The position numbers and the translations under genes were made by a program. Below, piece by piece: positions 45,321 to 58,831 of a stretch of 64,000 bases of DNA. Source of the stretch: Paragonimus skrjabini miyazakii (lineage: Eukaryota; Platyhelminthes; Trematoda; Plagiorchiida; Troglotrematidae); contig JTDE01021390.1 in NCBI GenBank assembly GCA_014338405.1, positions 44,467 through 108,466 on the forward strand, in the 5' to 3' direction. The notes beneath the pieces were generated by a model. The model had not been told where the DNA came from. It ran no database searches and saw only the letters and a program-made list of their open reading frames with translations. Positions within the stretch are counted from its first letter, which is position 1; the number at the start of each line of letters is the position of its first letter.

Positions 45321-46491
45321 TCACAAAGCTCTCCAATAATTAGACTTTCTTTTCTTTCCTTTCTTTTACCGTTAAACCAAGGTCTGTGTTCTCTATTTTA
45401 TTCTTCTCATTGTTGAATGGTAGGTAAGCGCAACAGTCAACCACAGACGGACTGATATCGATGACAAAGACGATGTACAGTACACGGACAGTCTCAAAGA
45501 TACAACCGTCTGCACTCTGTCGAGACAAAATGATACGATCACTGAGTCAGATAGAAACTTCTTCAGAAATTTCTTCCGGTGCAGATACAACATTTCATAG
45601 GTTTTTCCTTTTCGAAATTTCCGGCAGTCATAACAGGGCCACTAAAGGATGAGTCGGTACAAACAAAGAAGCGTAAAAACAAGTAATCCAAAAGGAAGGG
45701 AACAGGTATGATCGGAAGGTGGAGAAATAACTGTTGTTCAGACGAAACAAAGCAGACCTGTTGGAGCGATTTGATTTTACATTTAAACTTTGATTGAACT
45801 GGGAAAGTTTAAAATTATAACATAAGCAGTTAGTTTCACTAACCACCGGCAGTGATAGACAGTTGATTCGATCTGGTGATGCACGGTCAACACCACATAT
45901 GCCATGGAATCGAACCAGCGGCCGAATTCTTGTAAAAACCTATTTCAACTCGTTGTGCAGCCGTGATGAATACTTGCTAGTTTGTGGACCAATCACGACA
46001 CGGCTGGTCGACTGCAACCCACGAGGAGAGAAAATTAACCCACATAACGCCTTGTTCTACCAGTGTCTGGACTGCCATTCTGACACTTGTCCACAAGTCA
46101 TTGGTGAAATTCCATGGCGTGTATGAAGAAGACAACGTCAAAATGACTATTCCTTGCCTCGTACATGGTCACTGGAACCGAACGCCTGCAAAAACGTACA
46201 TCAATCTCTTCTGGATTTGCAGAATTGTAGTCAAACTAGGGGATGGCAGATTGACACTGACCGATGACAGAGAAAAGACAAAATAGCTGAGAAAAGTAAG
46301 GATTGTTACGGTTGGCTTAATGATGATGACTGCAACCACTGGTTTGTGTATTGGTCTACAAACTTGTTGAATCTACATACTTCCAAACTCTATAATACTG
46401 TTACTGAAGGATGTCTTTGTAAAAATTTTGCAAACAATACACGTTCTATATAACCTGTGTATACGATTCTAAACATAAACAATCCTCTCAG
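45321..46491. other. no firm gene
   Basis: Plus-strand frames at 45863-46126 (87 codons) and 45984-46286 (100 codons) overlap in different frames and have no recognised domain. A B-box-like ATCGAACCAGC at 45908 is isolated. Confidence 0.35.
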
Positions 46492-46586
46492 TTAGGTGAG
46501 GCCTTCAGTGATAAACAGGTTGGTGTGCGACGCACTGCTCACTTTGGGGGGTTGGGAGGCTCTAATACATCGTACAAATCCTCATG
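46492..46586 (+). CDS. possible plus-strand exon
   Basis: Ninety-five bases lie between an acceptor (AACAATCCTCTCAG) and a strong donor (CTCATG, then GTAAGTACC). The frame LGEAFSDKQVGVRRTAHF, then GGLGGSNTSYKSS, enters in phase 0 and leaves in phase 2. No homologue was recognised. A second frame is also open, so coding is uncertain. Confidence 0.28.
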
Positions 46587-49208
46587 GTAAGTACCAACTA
46601 GAACAGTGTAAGGGTAATTTCAGCGATCAAACACCATTCGTGGGGATTAAAAAACCTTTTGCTGGCCGCCGGTCACAAATCCAAGAAGGAAAAATTAATA
46701 ACAGCACCGTCAGTTGCGGATTCTCTTGATCAATTAGATCTACTTTTCAATAGACACCCTAGTTGATTGGATTCCATTTGAAGTGCGCGCGAGAAAACGC
46801 CAACCACCAGATCCCACTTGACTCTGAAGGTCAGGCTCCAGAATCAAAGATATTGTAAACACTCTTACTCAACCTGACTAATCTTTAGGTATCACCCATA
46901 AACAACGAATGAACTGGGTCAGTTGTAGGAACATCCGGGAATTCGGTGAAACGCTAACCGATGAAATAAGTATTGCATTTGTTGTGCTATGTGGAACAGA
47001 GCTATAAGAAAACAAACCGACTGCAGAAGTTGAGCAATGATGTAAGGGAAACCAAGATCGAATACCAACGGAGTATTGCATTCAATTCTCTTAACAGACG
47101 AAAACAAAACAACCTGTCTGTTTTTAGAAAATGTCGCCTCAATTTTTGACAAAAATGTAAATGAAGCTTGCACACAGATATGACCGAATTTGGAACACGA
47201 GTTTGGACCTGTAGTTTAAATTGACTGGTCGCTTAGCTCATACAGTGTTCCACAAACCAGTTCAAATCCAACGAACGGTACGATGATAGAGAGACTGTTT
47301 ACTTGGCAACCCACATTCACTGATGAGATATACGCTAACGATCGTTTGAAGACAGGACGATTGACATAACATTACAGACTCTCTAGATAGGCAAACATGT
47401 GTGATGAAATGGTCAGGCCAGAGATGATGTCAGTAACACCACGGTGAACACATCCGTATTATAGTCAATAGAAAAAAGCTATACTCAATCTAGACAGAGA
47501 TATGTACCGCGGATATATTCGAACAAGAAAGAGTGTAGTTTTTTGTCAAATTGAACTGATTTACCCAATAATTTTATAGGAATAACTGTGTGTACAGATG
47601 AAATTACCGCTCTCTGAACATCCAATTCACAAGCAATCTGATACACAATTCTAAAAGTTGAACATGCACTATTGTAAAAAAAAGCGTAAAGCAGACAAAA
47701 CGCCAGTCGATCGGTAGCCGTCGATACAGTGGCCAGTGAATTAACTCATACGCCTCGAATAACACAAAGTTTCGTTAAAATGTAGACGGAAAAAAAAGTG
47801 GAAACGAAGAGTAGTAAAACACTATTCTAACTCGACTGTATTGTTGGTCGTCACGCATTGCAATGTAACAACTGCACGGAATCTACTTTTTCGCTAGGCA
47901 AGTATTCTTCCGGTTCATAATGTTTTATTTTTCTCTACTCTCTTACAGTACACTTTTGAAATCTTGTTCATTGGCGTTTATTGTTCCCAACTATCTTCAC
48001 AGTGCACATGCGACACAACTGGTGTCCCCATCAGGATGTTCAGCATCAGCTTGAGTTGGTCTGAGAATATATGCCAGCTCCGCTTGATAACAAATTGTTA
48101 AACATCACGAACATCTAGCAAAAATATGTCGGAGTAAACAAGCACGCCTAGAAACACAAAGCATCACACAAAATAAACACAAGTCCCTAAGCACACTAAA
48201 CTCTGCGTTCGCTCTTCATGCTCTTTAAAATTACTCACAGTCAATAGAACTAACTAGTTCATGCAGGTCGTGGAACACGAGAAACAGAAAGAATATTACA
48301 GTACAATAAACGCGTGTTATTATGTGACCTGGTTACTGAGTCATTTGCACTGATGATCGTTCGTCAATCTTTACAGAATTGTTACAACGCCTAGCTCTTT
48401 ACGGTTTGTTGTCTCCAGTGGTTTCTACCGTGTGATCGTTACAATATGTTTTTGCCAGATCTCACCAGTGGAGTACATTTTTGTGTACACCCTAGTAGCA
48501 AACCATAGCAACTGTGTGCTTGTAACACTGCATTGTCACACTTGCACACTAACCTGTAAGTGAATGTGAGCAGTACTTGGGTTGTCACAGTCCAAACGGT
48601 AAAACATCGTATCAGAGAAAAACGTGGAAGCCTGTCATCCAGATGATCACTCTTCTGTTTGAATGTAGTAAATGAAGGGGGCTTGTTAAACTCCCCGTGG
48701 GTAACAGCTTAAATAAGCATTGCCTTAGCAACTAGAAACCTGTACGCAAAATAATCACCTCGTGGGTTGCATTACGAACATCGTGGTGGGTAAGTACACA
48801 TAAAACTAAATGAGTCATTGACCTCATGGCGGAGATCAATTAAAGAATAATTTCTACCTTACATTTATCCGAATGCATGTACGTATCCACCAATGTCCGT
48901 CCAACACAACTGATGAGAGTTGTCTTAGTGCACCAGTGAAAACGCCACTCGTAATCTTCTTTTCATGTTCTTAATTCCTTCTGGTTTAACGTCCGCTAAG
49001 AGGAGATGTCCACCTAATTTCAAATCATTCACACATAAAATGAACGGGAAAGTTCAAGCTCTTGTTGCGACTAAAAGAGTGAACACCTCGCGCTTGCTCA
49101 GACATCGGTTAACGCCCACGAAAGCACACAGATAACAGACAATGCAAGAACTAAGGTGTGGGACAAGTATTCTGTGTGCCACAATAATAAATTAATTTGC
49201 GTCGACCA
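46587..49208. other. no gene recognised
   Basis: Short frames only. A tRNA-like stretch at 47227-47275 (TTAGCTCATACAG, then CAGTTCAAATCCAAC) is probably a relic. Confidence 0.45.
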
Positions 49209-49308
49209 NNNNNNNNNNNNNNNNNNNNNNNNNNNNNNNNNNNNNNNNNNNNNNNNNNNNNNNNNNNNNNNNNNNNNNNNNNNNNNNNNNNNNNNNNNNN
49301 NNNNNNNN
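49209..49308. other. assembly gap of 100 N
   Basis: Exactly 100 N. No recognised repeat borders it. Confidence 0.99.
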
Positions 49309-52300
49309 CTCATCCAGGATATTTGAAGAGTGAGCGGATTGTCAGTTGCATGAGTCGGAAAATAACCTTCAATTCATTTGGGCAAAAAGAGTCATCGTTA
49401 ATGCATACCCCTAATCGCTGCTTCATGGGCAAGTCAGATATGTAGTGATATCTCTCCATTGTCTTCCTGATACAAATCAATATTCATAATTAAAGCCCTG
49501 ATATTAGTTTTCCAACATACATTAGCTAATAGTATGCACATATAATAATTGACGTGACCTGTACACCTGTAAACAGAATGCACGGAAGTGGGGACACGAT
49601 CCCTTGGTTAGCTCAAATGACTTGGATCGAATGAAATTAATCAACAGTGACTAATTTGGAATAGAAGAACATTCAGATTAATAATATGATTTTGATAAAG
49701 TCCTCCTAGATAATAAGTATATCACCGCACATTTCACAGTGAGTGTTTATAGCGAAAAAGCTCTACGTGGGGCATACACAAATCTTGCCTAAGAGGCTGG
49801 GTTGATATAATAAATTACCGGGTCTAAGAAGACTTCTTAATATGGAGAGTCATAAGCAATAACGAGTCATTCGAAACTAGTGTACGACTCAGTTTTCTTA
49901 TATTAACCCTTAGGAGGACGACTCAGTATAAACTTCGTGTTTGGGCATCCCTCCATAGACATTGTTTCTCATTCGATGAGTCACCAGCCACCCCACACTC
50001 TACAAAATGGTTGTTCCCTTGAAAACGACCTCAAACATCAGTTTGCCATGAGCACTGGTAAAGCGAACGTGATAACAAACGTGTGTACAGAATGCCCAGG
50101 TTATGAGAAGCAGTTGGGTTCGTAAGGAGCTGTACGGTATACGCCTAAACAAAACAACACACATCCCTACCTCAGCTAAGAGTGGATACATCAGATGTGA
50201 GGTCAACTGATGAGTTGGTGAGTGAAGAAAAGCAGGTACATCGACGAACTAACTGGTCAAATCCAACGTCACGAAGCTCAACGTAGTAGAGCAGAAAAGT
50301 ACGACGTCAACGTAAACGTCACTTAAGATTCTAAATCCAGAGATTGGTTCTGTTATCAGTTGAGTACGATTAACGCAACCTGACTCGAATGCAAATGCTT
50401 CATAGTCTCATTAGTTTTAGATCTTCAGCAGTCCCAACTTGTCGTTTCAACATGCAACTGAGATAGCTGTTGCAAAAACCGTGAATCTCATCAGATTAAG
50501 GTCTAAGGTGTCTGTAGCTGGTTGCTCTTTTTTTGAAGAAAATTTGAATCAACTTAGTCTGAGTCCGTAAACCCAACCCGTGGTTTCAAAATTCAGGATT
50601 TGTGAATTGATCGATGAGTTGGCTCAGTCAAATAGAATCTGTGGTATGGAAGTGAACCCCTCTATACAAACCTGAATCAACTAACAAGTCCGAGTATTGG
50701 AAAGCTCAAACGAATACAACTATTACTCATGGGAAATTAGATAATTTATCCATATCATCAATCAAAGATGCTTCAGGTTGAGTACATAGCAATTTAAATC
50801 TCCGTTTCTTGACCACAGTACACTATTCGGACTAAATATACAGCGATTATTTTAAACATTGGGGAGCAAACTATGTATCAAACCATATATCAGGAACAGA
50901 TACTCAGTATTTGAACGATAACGTTCTCGGATTTTCAATCAGTGTGTATGTGAGTAAACGTTTTTCTAATGGCACAACTTAGACAAATTAGCTGGTAATT
51001 GGATAAACGCTCAGTGGGACTCGAATGTTACCAGAATCACAGGCAAGTATGCGTAAATGATCTGATTAAACTCTCCGGTTAGCTCTGGAGATAGACATTT
51101 CTTTTGTCTTCAGAATCCCAGTTGAACAACTTGAGTAAACCCACCTTCACTCAACAGTCGATCCGGTCAACAAACTCAACCAATGTCATGCAATGAAATC
51201 CGAAAGTTCGGTCACCAAAACACGCAACTGACGAGCAGAACGCTAAGATCTCCTGAATGAACCACAAACCAACACACACAAAGTGAGACAGAGGTTTGAA
51301 GACCACTTTACTGTCTCCCTTTCTACCAGTAAACCATAACACAATAGCAACTGGATCAAATATCCGTTTGTGCAATTAATCGACGTATACTAGTCATCGG
51401 ACTGCGAGAAAGGCAAAAAGGAAGTCACACTGGGTACCCTCCTCTTTCCATCCCTCTCGCTGTCTTGTTAAGGACTCAAGAGATACTCATCTATCGTGCT
51501 GAATAACACACAGTACTTATCCAATTTGCTCGTTCCGCTAAAGCTGACAGTAAACACTGAAAGCTCGATAACGTACATTTTTGTTTTCGCTTAACTTTGA
51601 GTGAAGCAGTGGGGGTAAACTCAAGAAACGAGGTTTCCATTCGTGTGCGATGCTATTAGCAAAGCACACGAGTGTATTTTTTAAACAACTAAACATCATA
51701 GTATACCACGATATTAAGATGGGTTGTTTGAACAAACCTAAATTAGTTGAGCGGACAAAACAAAGGTAACCTTAGAACAAAAAATAAACGTCGCAAACTG
51801 GTTCATTCAAAATTCACAACTACTTCTTAAATTCTAAAAACGTAATGTTGAAAAATTCACAAGCATATCCCAATATCGATTGAAATCACATTAAAGACAT
51901 ACACTATTGGGGAGCTCCTGTCTTAGGAACGTGAATCACAAACAAAGCACTTCATGTTAGATTGGTTGTTAAAAAATGGAGAAAGTCTAACAAACGTAGT
52001 TACAAAAAAAATATCCGCGTGTGAGAAAAAAGTGAGCAAAACATATAGTGACAGTTTTATGTATTCGGATGACTGAGCTTAGAAAGTTCGGCGAGCAACC
52101 GAATATCTACACCATCAATCCAAACTATAACCACCACAAACATTCCTAGCAATCACTCTGTAAACGCGTCTGAGTGAGTCCGCCTCACTAATAACATCGG
52201 TGTGTTCAGAAAACGAAAATTGAACTCGCAAAAATAGGAATCTACAGACGATAGAAGCAGATCTTAATCGTTCCGTTTACTATGAGTTTATATAATACAT

Positions 52301-54208
52301 AAGGACACGAGCTAACTGAGAAACGTTCAATGATGTAAAAAGATAACAGATTAAAACATCGCATTGAGGTCTACTGAAATGTGATAATTAAAGTCACATA
52401 CAAGTTGCATCAGGCTGCACTGAGTTGAACAGAAATAACTGGCACATCTCACGACGTTACGTTCAACGTCAGGTATTAACATGAATGCATTAAGGAGAAT
52501 ACAAATAAACGCGTTCCACAAAGACGGACACCTTTAATTTCAAAAAATGCACGTTACTAAATGATTAAACATCATAGTTGCAAAAAGTTAAGGTTGTATC
52601 TAAGTTAAAAAACGTCAGTTAGTTCCACAAACAAAAAGTATTCGAGACTTAGCACGAGATATAGTTGCGAAACATTAAAGAGAGGTAAAAAAAATCAGTC
52701 ACTGAATATGCTACGCTGTTCTGATATAAATTAGTTTGCGAATTACACACACACACACTAAACTGTTTCAAACACACGCACAAAACGAATGAAAGAGACG
52801 AAATCCTGTATGCTTATTTTAACAGATTCATTTTTGAACAAAAAGTGAGTGGCAAATTCATGCTGTGTGTCCTGGACGAATTAATATTTGAAGGCTGTTT
52901 GATATTTCAGGCAGTTTTTTTTCTTGAAGTTAAATAACGGAGACAATCGATTTGGGGAAAAATAGTGCTCTTTTTCCAGAAAGACGTAAATATGTCTTAT
53001 CAGGTGCAAAGACAGCAACACTGACGGCTACAAACTGAACACAGGAGGAGAGTTCGTAAGTATTTACTAGCCTTAACTACTGAGTACATAACTAAGTAGT
53101 TTCACGCATTCAGTGGTGATCTCGTTGACGTAATGCCAGCAGGTCTCTAAAACAATTTTATTTTTTCGATTACATTACTGACAGCACTAACTACTACTCA
53201 CCATGGTGACTTGTTTTCGGCACAGAACACATGTTCGGTTTATGATTGCCCCTTCTGTTATACCTACGAGATAATGTCCTAGTCATCGACAATAAGTACG
53301 TCAGGCAGTTTATTGTCAATGCAGAAACCAGTTTTACGTACGCAATGAAATAAAAAACCGATTACATTTCCGTTACATTTCTGATTGACGTAGGGGACGC
53401 AAAATACATCAGAATGGACGTGGAAATCTGTCAACTTTTAGCACGGGAAGTAGAGATTTGTTGACTGATCCAAAATAAGCAATACAGACAGTATCCACTT
53501 TCGGAGCGATATAAACCGGTGACGGAAATCGATCGCATTCGTTAACTACATCCTTTGTTGTTGAATAATCTATCAAAGTGAGCTCATGAGCTCAGTTTTC
53601 CAACCGATTCACTCAAGCACATTAATACCTGCGAGATCTCGTGACTCGATAAGTGAATGGCTGCCTAAGTGGTACGCTTAAACAGGCTTGAGGATTACCA
53701 GAGCGAAAGCCCAAAACACTAAGCTTACGTTTTAGCTTTATGATTCTATTGACAGAATACATGCAGCGAATAAGAAGGGGCTCCTAGTAAAAATACAATT
53801 CCAATGAGTTATAGACAAGCGAAAATGCGAAACGAGTTCAATTAATTTTCTTATGATCTAGTAAAGGTTCCTGTCTACTAAATTTATGTACTGGCACACT
53901 GGAAAATATCCGACGACATTTGGATGAAGCCACAGCCATCTGATGCACAAAACGAAAGCTATAAAGCTGCCTCCTTCGAAAAGTAGAGCTACCATACAAT
54001 GTAAACTGTACTATAAATCTGCATCAATAACTACAGAGCTTTGGGTCATTTGGCTTCCCGCAGATTTTGTGGCAGAAGTGAGAAAGCGTTCTCGGGAAAA
54101 AATGAACGGCAGGAAGGAGAAAAAAAGTTGACATTCAGTTCGATTATGTAATCTACAGAGTTAAGATAAGCATAATAGAGTATGTAAGACCAAAGAAAGG
54201 TAACTTAC
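49309..54208. other. no gene recognised
   Basis: About 4.9 kb of AT-rich sequence with only short frames. I see no domain, repeat pair or consensus exon, and it may be intron. Confidence 0.45.
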
Positions 54209-54411
54209 AGAAATCCGTTTGCTTCTAGCCCAAGAACGACTGGACTGATGGGTATTGTCCAACTGAGAAGCGTTCGATGGGGGCTGTTGGCAGTTATGTA
54301 GTTGGCCAGACCAAGATATTGAATTCGGTAGTAGGGGATGGGCACATGATGGATTTTCTACGGACATTACCGGTAAACTTCACATGTTACTTCGTTAAGT
54401 AATGTGACAAT
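54209..54411 (-). CDS. possible first coding exon of minus-strand gene
   Basis: The exon would start after an acceptor (CCGCATTTCAG, minus strand) at 54411 and end at 54209 before a consensus donor (GGATTTCT, then GTAAGTTAC). All frames stop in its first third, but an ATG at 54367 opens 53 codons in phase 0 (MSVENPSCAHPLLPNSIS, then a Ser/Asn/Gln-rich stretch). That is what a 5' UTR plus start codon would give. Its composition and end phase agree with the exons at 43.2 and 15.1 kb. No homology was recognised. Confidence 0.35.
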
Positions 54412-54490
54412 CTGAAATGCGGATAAAAATTACCAGCGTGGTTGGCTCACTTACATAAAAATAGTTGTTCACATAAATCGACTTTTTAAA

Positions 54491-54830
54491 AGAGACTGCA
54501 TTGCGAAAATAAAGAGCTTTGGCTGGATTCGAACCAATGGCAGAAACGGCATGCCCAAATGCTACAAGCGCTTTATCAGCTGAGTTATGAAGCCACGCCA
54601 AAACCTCGGAAAGTTTACACTTGTTCCTCCTTACTCTTCCGGCACACTGTCTCACATGGACTCTAAAGGACTGATTAACCCGGCAAGACGTCTCAGGCAA
54701 TTCACGCTGAAATCCACCAGCGCCACTAGTGGAGCTTGTAGAGCGCTTGCTGCGTTTGGACATGGTGATTCTGTCGCTGGTTTGAATCCAGCCAAAGCCA
54801 TGACTTTTCACAATTGGGTCTATTTTAAAT
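54491..54830. repeat. element with tRNA-like inverted arms, copy 2
   Basis: The left arm (54491-54597) is tRNA-like on the minus strand and the right arm (54731-54830) on the plus strand (GAGCGCTTGCTGCGTTTGG, then GGTTTGAATCCAGCCAAAGC, ACTTTTCACAATTGGGTCTA). The spacer matches that of copy 1 at 29.7 kb in reverse complement (GCTGGTGGATTTCAGCGTGA against GTTGGTGGATTCCACCGTGA). The whole element therefore lies in the opposite orientation to copy 1. Confidence 0.75.
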
Positions 54831-56310
54831 TATGAGTTAGTAAACAATTTTTTATCCACGCAGAGATATAAGCATTACACATAGGAACAGGAATATATTT
54901 AAAAGACGGGACCAATAGTATTATTTTAGAATGGCTCTGTCTCATTAAAGACAAGAAGACATTACAGACATGCGTAAATGCACGGTTACAACTGGAATGA
55001 ATAAACTTGTCTGAAATCGACTCTATTGCGGTTTTTCAATAAGGCAACACTGCCATTTTAGACTTAATAAATGAGTATTTCCCATAATGATTGGCTGTCA
55101 AGAAGCAATCCTGTAGTCTGGAGGATTGTAGTAAATCAACGCCAGACGTCAAAATCCAAAATGAATAACATTCATTCATGCGTTAGGAAATCTTTAAATG
55201 GTTGGTAAATTTACTGGTGACAAACTGAACACCACTCAAACTTGACTGCAGTTTTCCCACTTTGGCAGATTTTGCAAACAGGATATTTCGACAAAAAACA
55301 CTCGACTCCAGTCGCGCTTTCATTATAGCACGTTGCTGGTGCGTATCTTTTTAATGAACGGGATTTAAACCATGGTCCTCGTTCTCATGAGAAAAGGACG
55401 TTGTGCATTGAACCAACAACCTCTTTTAGGGTTGATTGAATTACCAACAATAAACGACCAGCCATATTTGCTTGTCTGTACTGCTCACTATGACCGATTA
55501 CCTAGACCGTAATGTTAACTGTAATTAACGATTCTACGGTCAGGACATTTTCATTGAGTTCACATGCGGAAAATTCTAACTAACAATAAAAGTGAGCAGC
55601 AAACGTGATAACCGGTGACCTAAATAGAAGGTTACAAATGGTTATAAAACGACCGTACGCATGAGTCAAAACACTACAATTACCACTTACAAATATATAT
55701 ATATACACTTGAGAGGTCACCAATCAACTGTTACATCTATACTAATAGATTTCATATATACATACATATGTCTCCAGCTAGTTTCTGGCCAGTAAATCTT
55801 TCTCAACGACTGCTCATACAATGTGAACCATGGGTCGACTGATTTCTGCCAAAGATAGCAGCGAGGGTATCCATGCCATGTGATTGTGTGGATCAGATCA
55901 TTCTGGTTAACAAACTTCAATACCATGAAGATGAAGGCAGCCTCCATCGCTGCCTTCAATTTTATCTAGTAGGTCATTTCCATCGCACGTGAATGAATTA
56001 TCCTCTATTTGGCTTCAAGCCCACCTTAAATGGAGTTCCGAGGGTTCCATCCTGGTATCATCACCGTTCTCCATCTTCATGAAGGACTTGCTACGTGAAG
56101 TATCTTTGGTTTTGATGTTGTCTCCAGACCGCATTAAAGTCTGGCACGTTGTCCATAAAATCTTTGACGAAAAGTTCTTCAGGCTGAGGTCGATACTCAT
56201 TTTTGTGGACAACGATTACATTGCGTTTAACGTCATTAAATGCAAATTCAGACATGACAGAGCTATACAAACAACTTCAAAGAAGTGCCGTTCCAAAGTA
56301 AAAGGCCACA
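54831..56310. other. no firm gene
   Basis: A tRNA-like relic lies near 55355-55420 (minus strand) and a short (AT)n at 55690-55702. An 80-codon minus frame at 55717-55959 (AAFIFMVLKFVNQNDLIHTI) reads like real protein, perhaps from a mobile element, but I do not recognise it. Confidence 0.35.
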
Positions 56311-56520
56311 CTATCGCAATGACACATCTTTCTTGAGTTCTCTTAACACCAAAGCTCTCGCTGTCCTCGTGGCCGCCTTGTCACCAATTACTACAGGATG
56401 ATGAGACGACAGGTAGGTGGTGCGATAGACAGCCTCCAGCGGCTTACCTGTAGTAAGAAAGAGAGGATCGGGACCAACCCAATATTCAACAACAATGTAC
56501 ACACGATAGAGGTCCTCCAT
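56311..56520 (-). mobile_element. RTE-like RT fragment
   Basis: The minus strand reads LFLTTGKPLEAVYRTTYLSS, then VVIGDKAATRTARALVL, aligning with FFIAGKPLETVDSFTYLGS and the following residues of the 60.2 kb copy. Only about 70 residues remain. Confidence 0.65.
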
Positions 56521-57095
56521 GTAATTTAACCGGTTCAGTGAGATTCACATGTCATCTGCAAAAGAACCAAGTAAAGAAACGTCATCCAAACACCTTATAT
56601 CGGTTAGTTCACTGCCCCATGGTGTTCCCGCTAAGAGAAGGAGGGAGGCCGGACATTTCTACTGAACAACACTTGAAGCAAAGAAAGATTGCGACGGCTA
56701 CCCACATACTCAATATCTGCGCTCAGAGCTGGCATACAAAAGCAGTCAACAAACTGGCATGCCTCACTGAGGCCCTTCCGCAATGAAGGAAGAGGGGTAG
56801 AGCTTATCGATCAGCAGGACCAAAATCAGGATTTAGAATCAAAATGAGGAGTACGTTTGACCAAGCGAACGATTACCGATGCTTCAGTGTCTGACTGATG
56901 GTAAACACGTGAACAAAACGCCCAAGATCGAGTATAAACTTTGCTTCAGCACCTCGTGTTTTGTTTACTGAATTCCTATGCAAAGCTCTTAACCACCAAA
57001 CAAACCTAGAGGCTTCTCCATCTTCTATCAAATATGGTACGCACGTTCTTGAGAAGGGTTTTTCTGTTTCAATACCGGCCCCCATACAAGTAAAG
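56521..57095. other. no firm gene
   Basis: An 82-codon plus frame at 56538-56786 (REGGRPDISTEQHLKQRKIA) is protein-like in composition but not recognised. The rest shows nothing. Confidence 0.35.
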
Positions 57096-57559
57096 TAAAC
57101 ATACGCCGTGGTGTGAACCCGACCTATACTGCTACCTTGGCGAGGTGGTCGGGCTTGTGTACTGTTTCGATCCGGCGGGCTATGGTGACTAGGACTCCGG
57201 TCCTTTCAGTTGCAACCTTGTCAGACAGGCCAAAGGGAAGCAGTCTGACGAAAAGCAGTTACACCCATAGGATTGTATGTCGCACTACTGACCGCGTAGG
57301 AGTGCTTGGGTAGTGAGGCACGATCCTATGGGCATACAGCAGAACTATTTTCACAGTTGCAGCACTGCTGTCTTCCGTATCAGGAAGAAGGGGGTTAGTA
57401 AAGATACCCTCAAACAAAGAGCACTCCGATCGCCCAACGGTTGACCGTGACCACCGGCGTATTGTCCAACACGGTCGAAAAACATTTGTTACCTCCCAAA
57501 AGCCTGATGTAGCTTCGAGTACATCCACTGCGCGCAGCAGTGCTCAGAACGAGAAATCA

Positions 57560-58831
57560 TTGTCTTATTCACTGTGCCCTCGGGCTAGGCAAGCCCCTCA
57601 CTGCCAAGTGAGTCAGACTCTTGAGTCATTGGCTCCGGGTGGGGTCCCCCAAGAAAACCCTATATCCTGTTGTCTCGCAAGTCAGACTTTTGAGTCAGAG
57701 AATCGGGGTGATGTCTCTCAAGTCAACCCCCTTCCACGGCATAAACGACCGGAAAGTATCAGAAGCTATCGTTCTCTCGACAGTGATATTACTAGCCGAT
57801 CTCGACTTTCTCCTACTGTTTTACCCCCTATTCATTCTGCCAACCATAAGCCCTCGGGCGATAACTGTTTTCTGAGGCCAAGACAACTGGTAAACATTGG
57901 CACCTTCAATGTCCGCACTCTCCGACAAGTCGGTCAGCAAGCTGCTTTGGCAAGTACTATCTCAAGTTTGGAGCTTGATGTGTGCTGTGTGTCGGAGACG
58001 CGAGTCTAGGATTTTAGCACGGTTATCCATTTGAGCTCACCCCTAGATAACTGTCGATCCAAGCGCTTCCATCTCGGGGTTTCTGGTGACGTTGATGCTG
58101 AATCTCGCTGTCAAGCTGGGTTGGGAATCGCACTGAGTTTCAGAGCGGAGCAATGCTTGCTCGATTGGATCCCAGTGAACAGTCGCTTGTGCGCTGTTAG
58201 ACTCAATACATCGGTAAAAGTCTGTCAACGCAAATCAGAAAGACGTTGTGTATTCATTATATCGGCGTACGCTCCGACGGACAGTTGTTCGGGTGTTACC
58301 AAGGATGCGTTCTATGACGCCCTCGTTGACCTTCTGAGGCAAACTAAACACTCAAACATTGGCGATTTTAATGCTCAGCTTGGTCGTCTTTCTCCGGATG
58401 AGAATCGGCTTGGATGTATGTTTGGTGTCTGGGCACAACGTACTGATAATGGCGAAAGACTGCTGCAGCTATGCGCATCCCACGGTCTGTATATTTCGAG
58501 CACGGAATTCCAACACAGAAAAAAGCACTGTGTTACTTGGAGACCTCCGTGTGCCTCCCAACCGTGGACACAGTTGGATCATATAGCAGTCAGTTACAGG
58601 TGGCGCCACTCTGTTAAGGACTGTTGTGCCTTTTGGAGCAACCACCTGGACTCGGACTATGCTGTTGTGCGTGCCCGTTTTGCTTTATCATTTGCCCAGA
58701 GGACATACGCTCGTAAATGCAAGGTGCTTAACTGGCATTCGAGCGATGAGGATGTAAGGAACGCTTACCAAAAGGCGTTGGTGAAGAAGTTACCCAGTTT
58801 GAGTCAGATGAAGGATCCTAATGAACACTAG
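57560..58831 (+). pseudogene. RTE-like AP-endonuclease domain
   Basis: The first frame (57560-58009) has a leader and the domain start LVNIGTFNVRTLRQVG, then CCVSETRV with the catalytic Glu. A stop at 58007 and a frame change lead to 58031-58831 with FIISAYAPTD, GDFNAQLG (several residues before it are missing), and the C-terminal QLDHIAVSYRW and LDSDYAVV boxes with catalytic Asp. The position of the usual final His is Tyr (SDY for SDH). The enzyme would nick target DNA to prime reverse transcription. Confidence 0.85.

Noticed and set aside
47300..47345. CTGATGA as a further hammerhead core
   Set aside because: No GAAA or pairing stems follow in the right spacing.
50200..50235. CTGATGAG followed by GAAGAAAAGC as a hammerhead
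   Set aside because: Stem II does not pair and no stem I partner exists.
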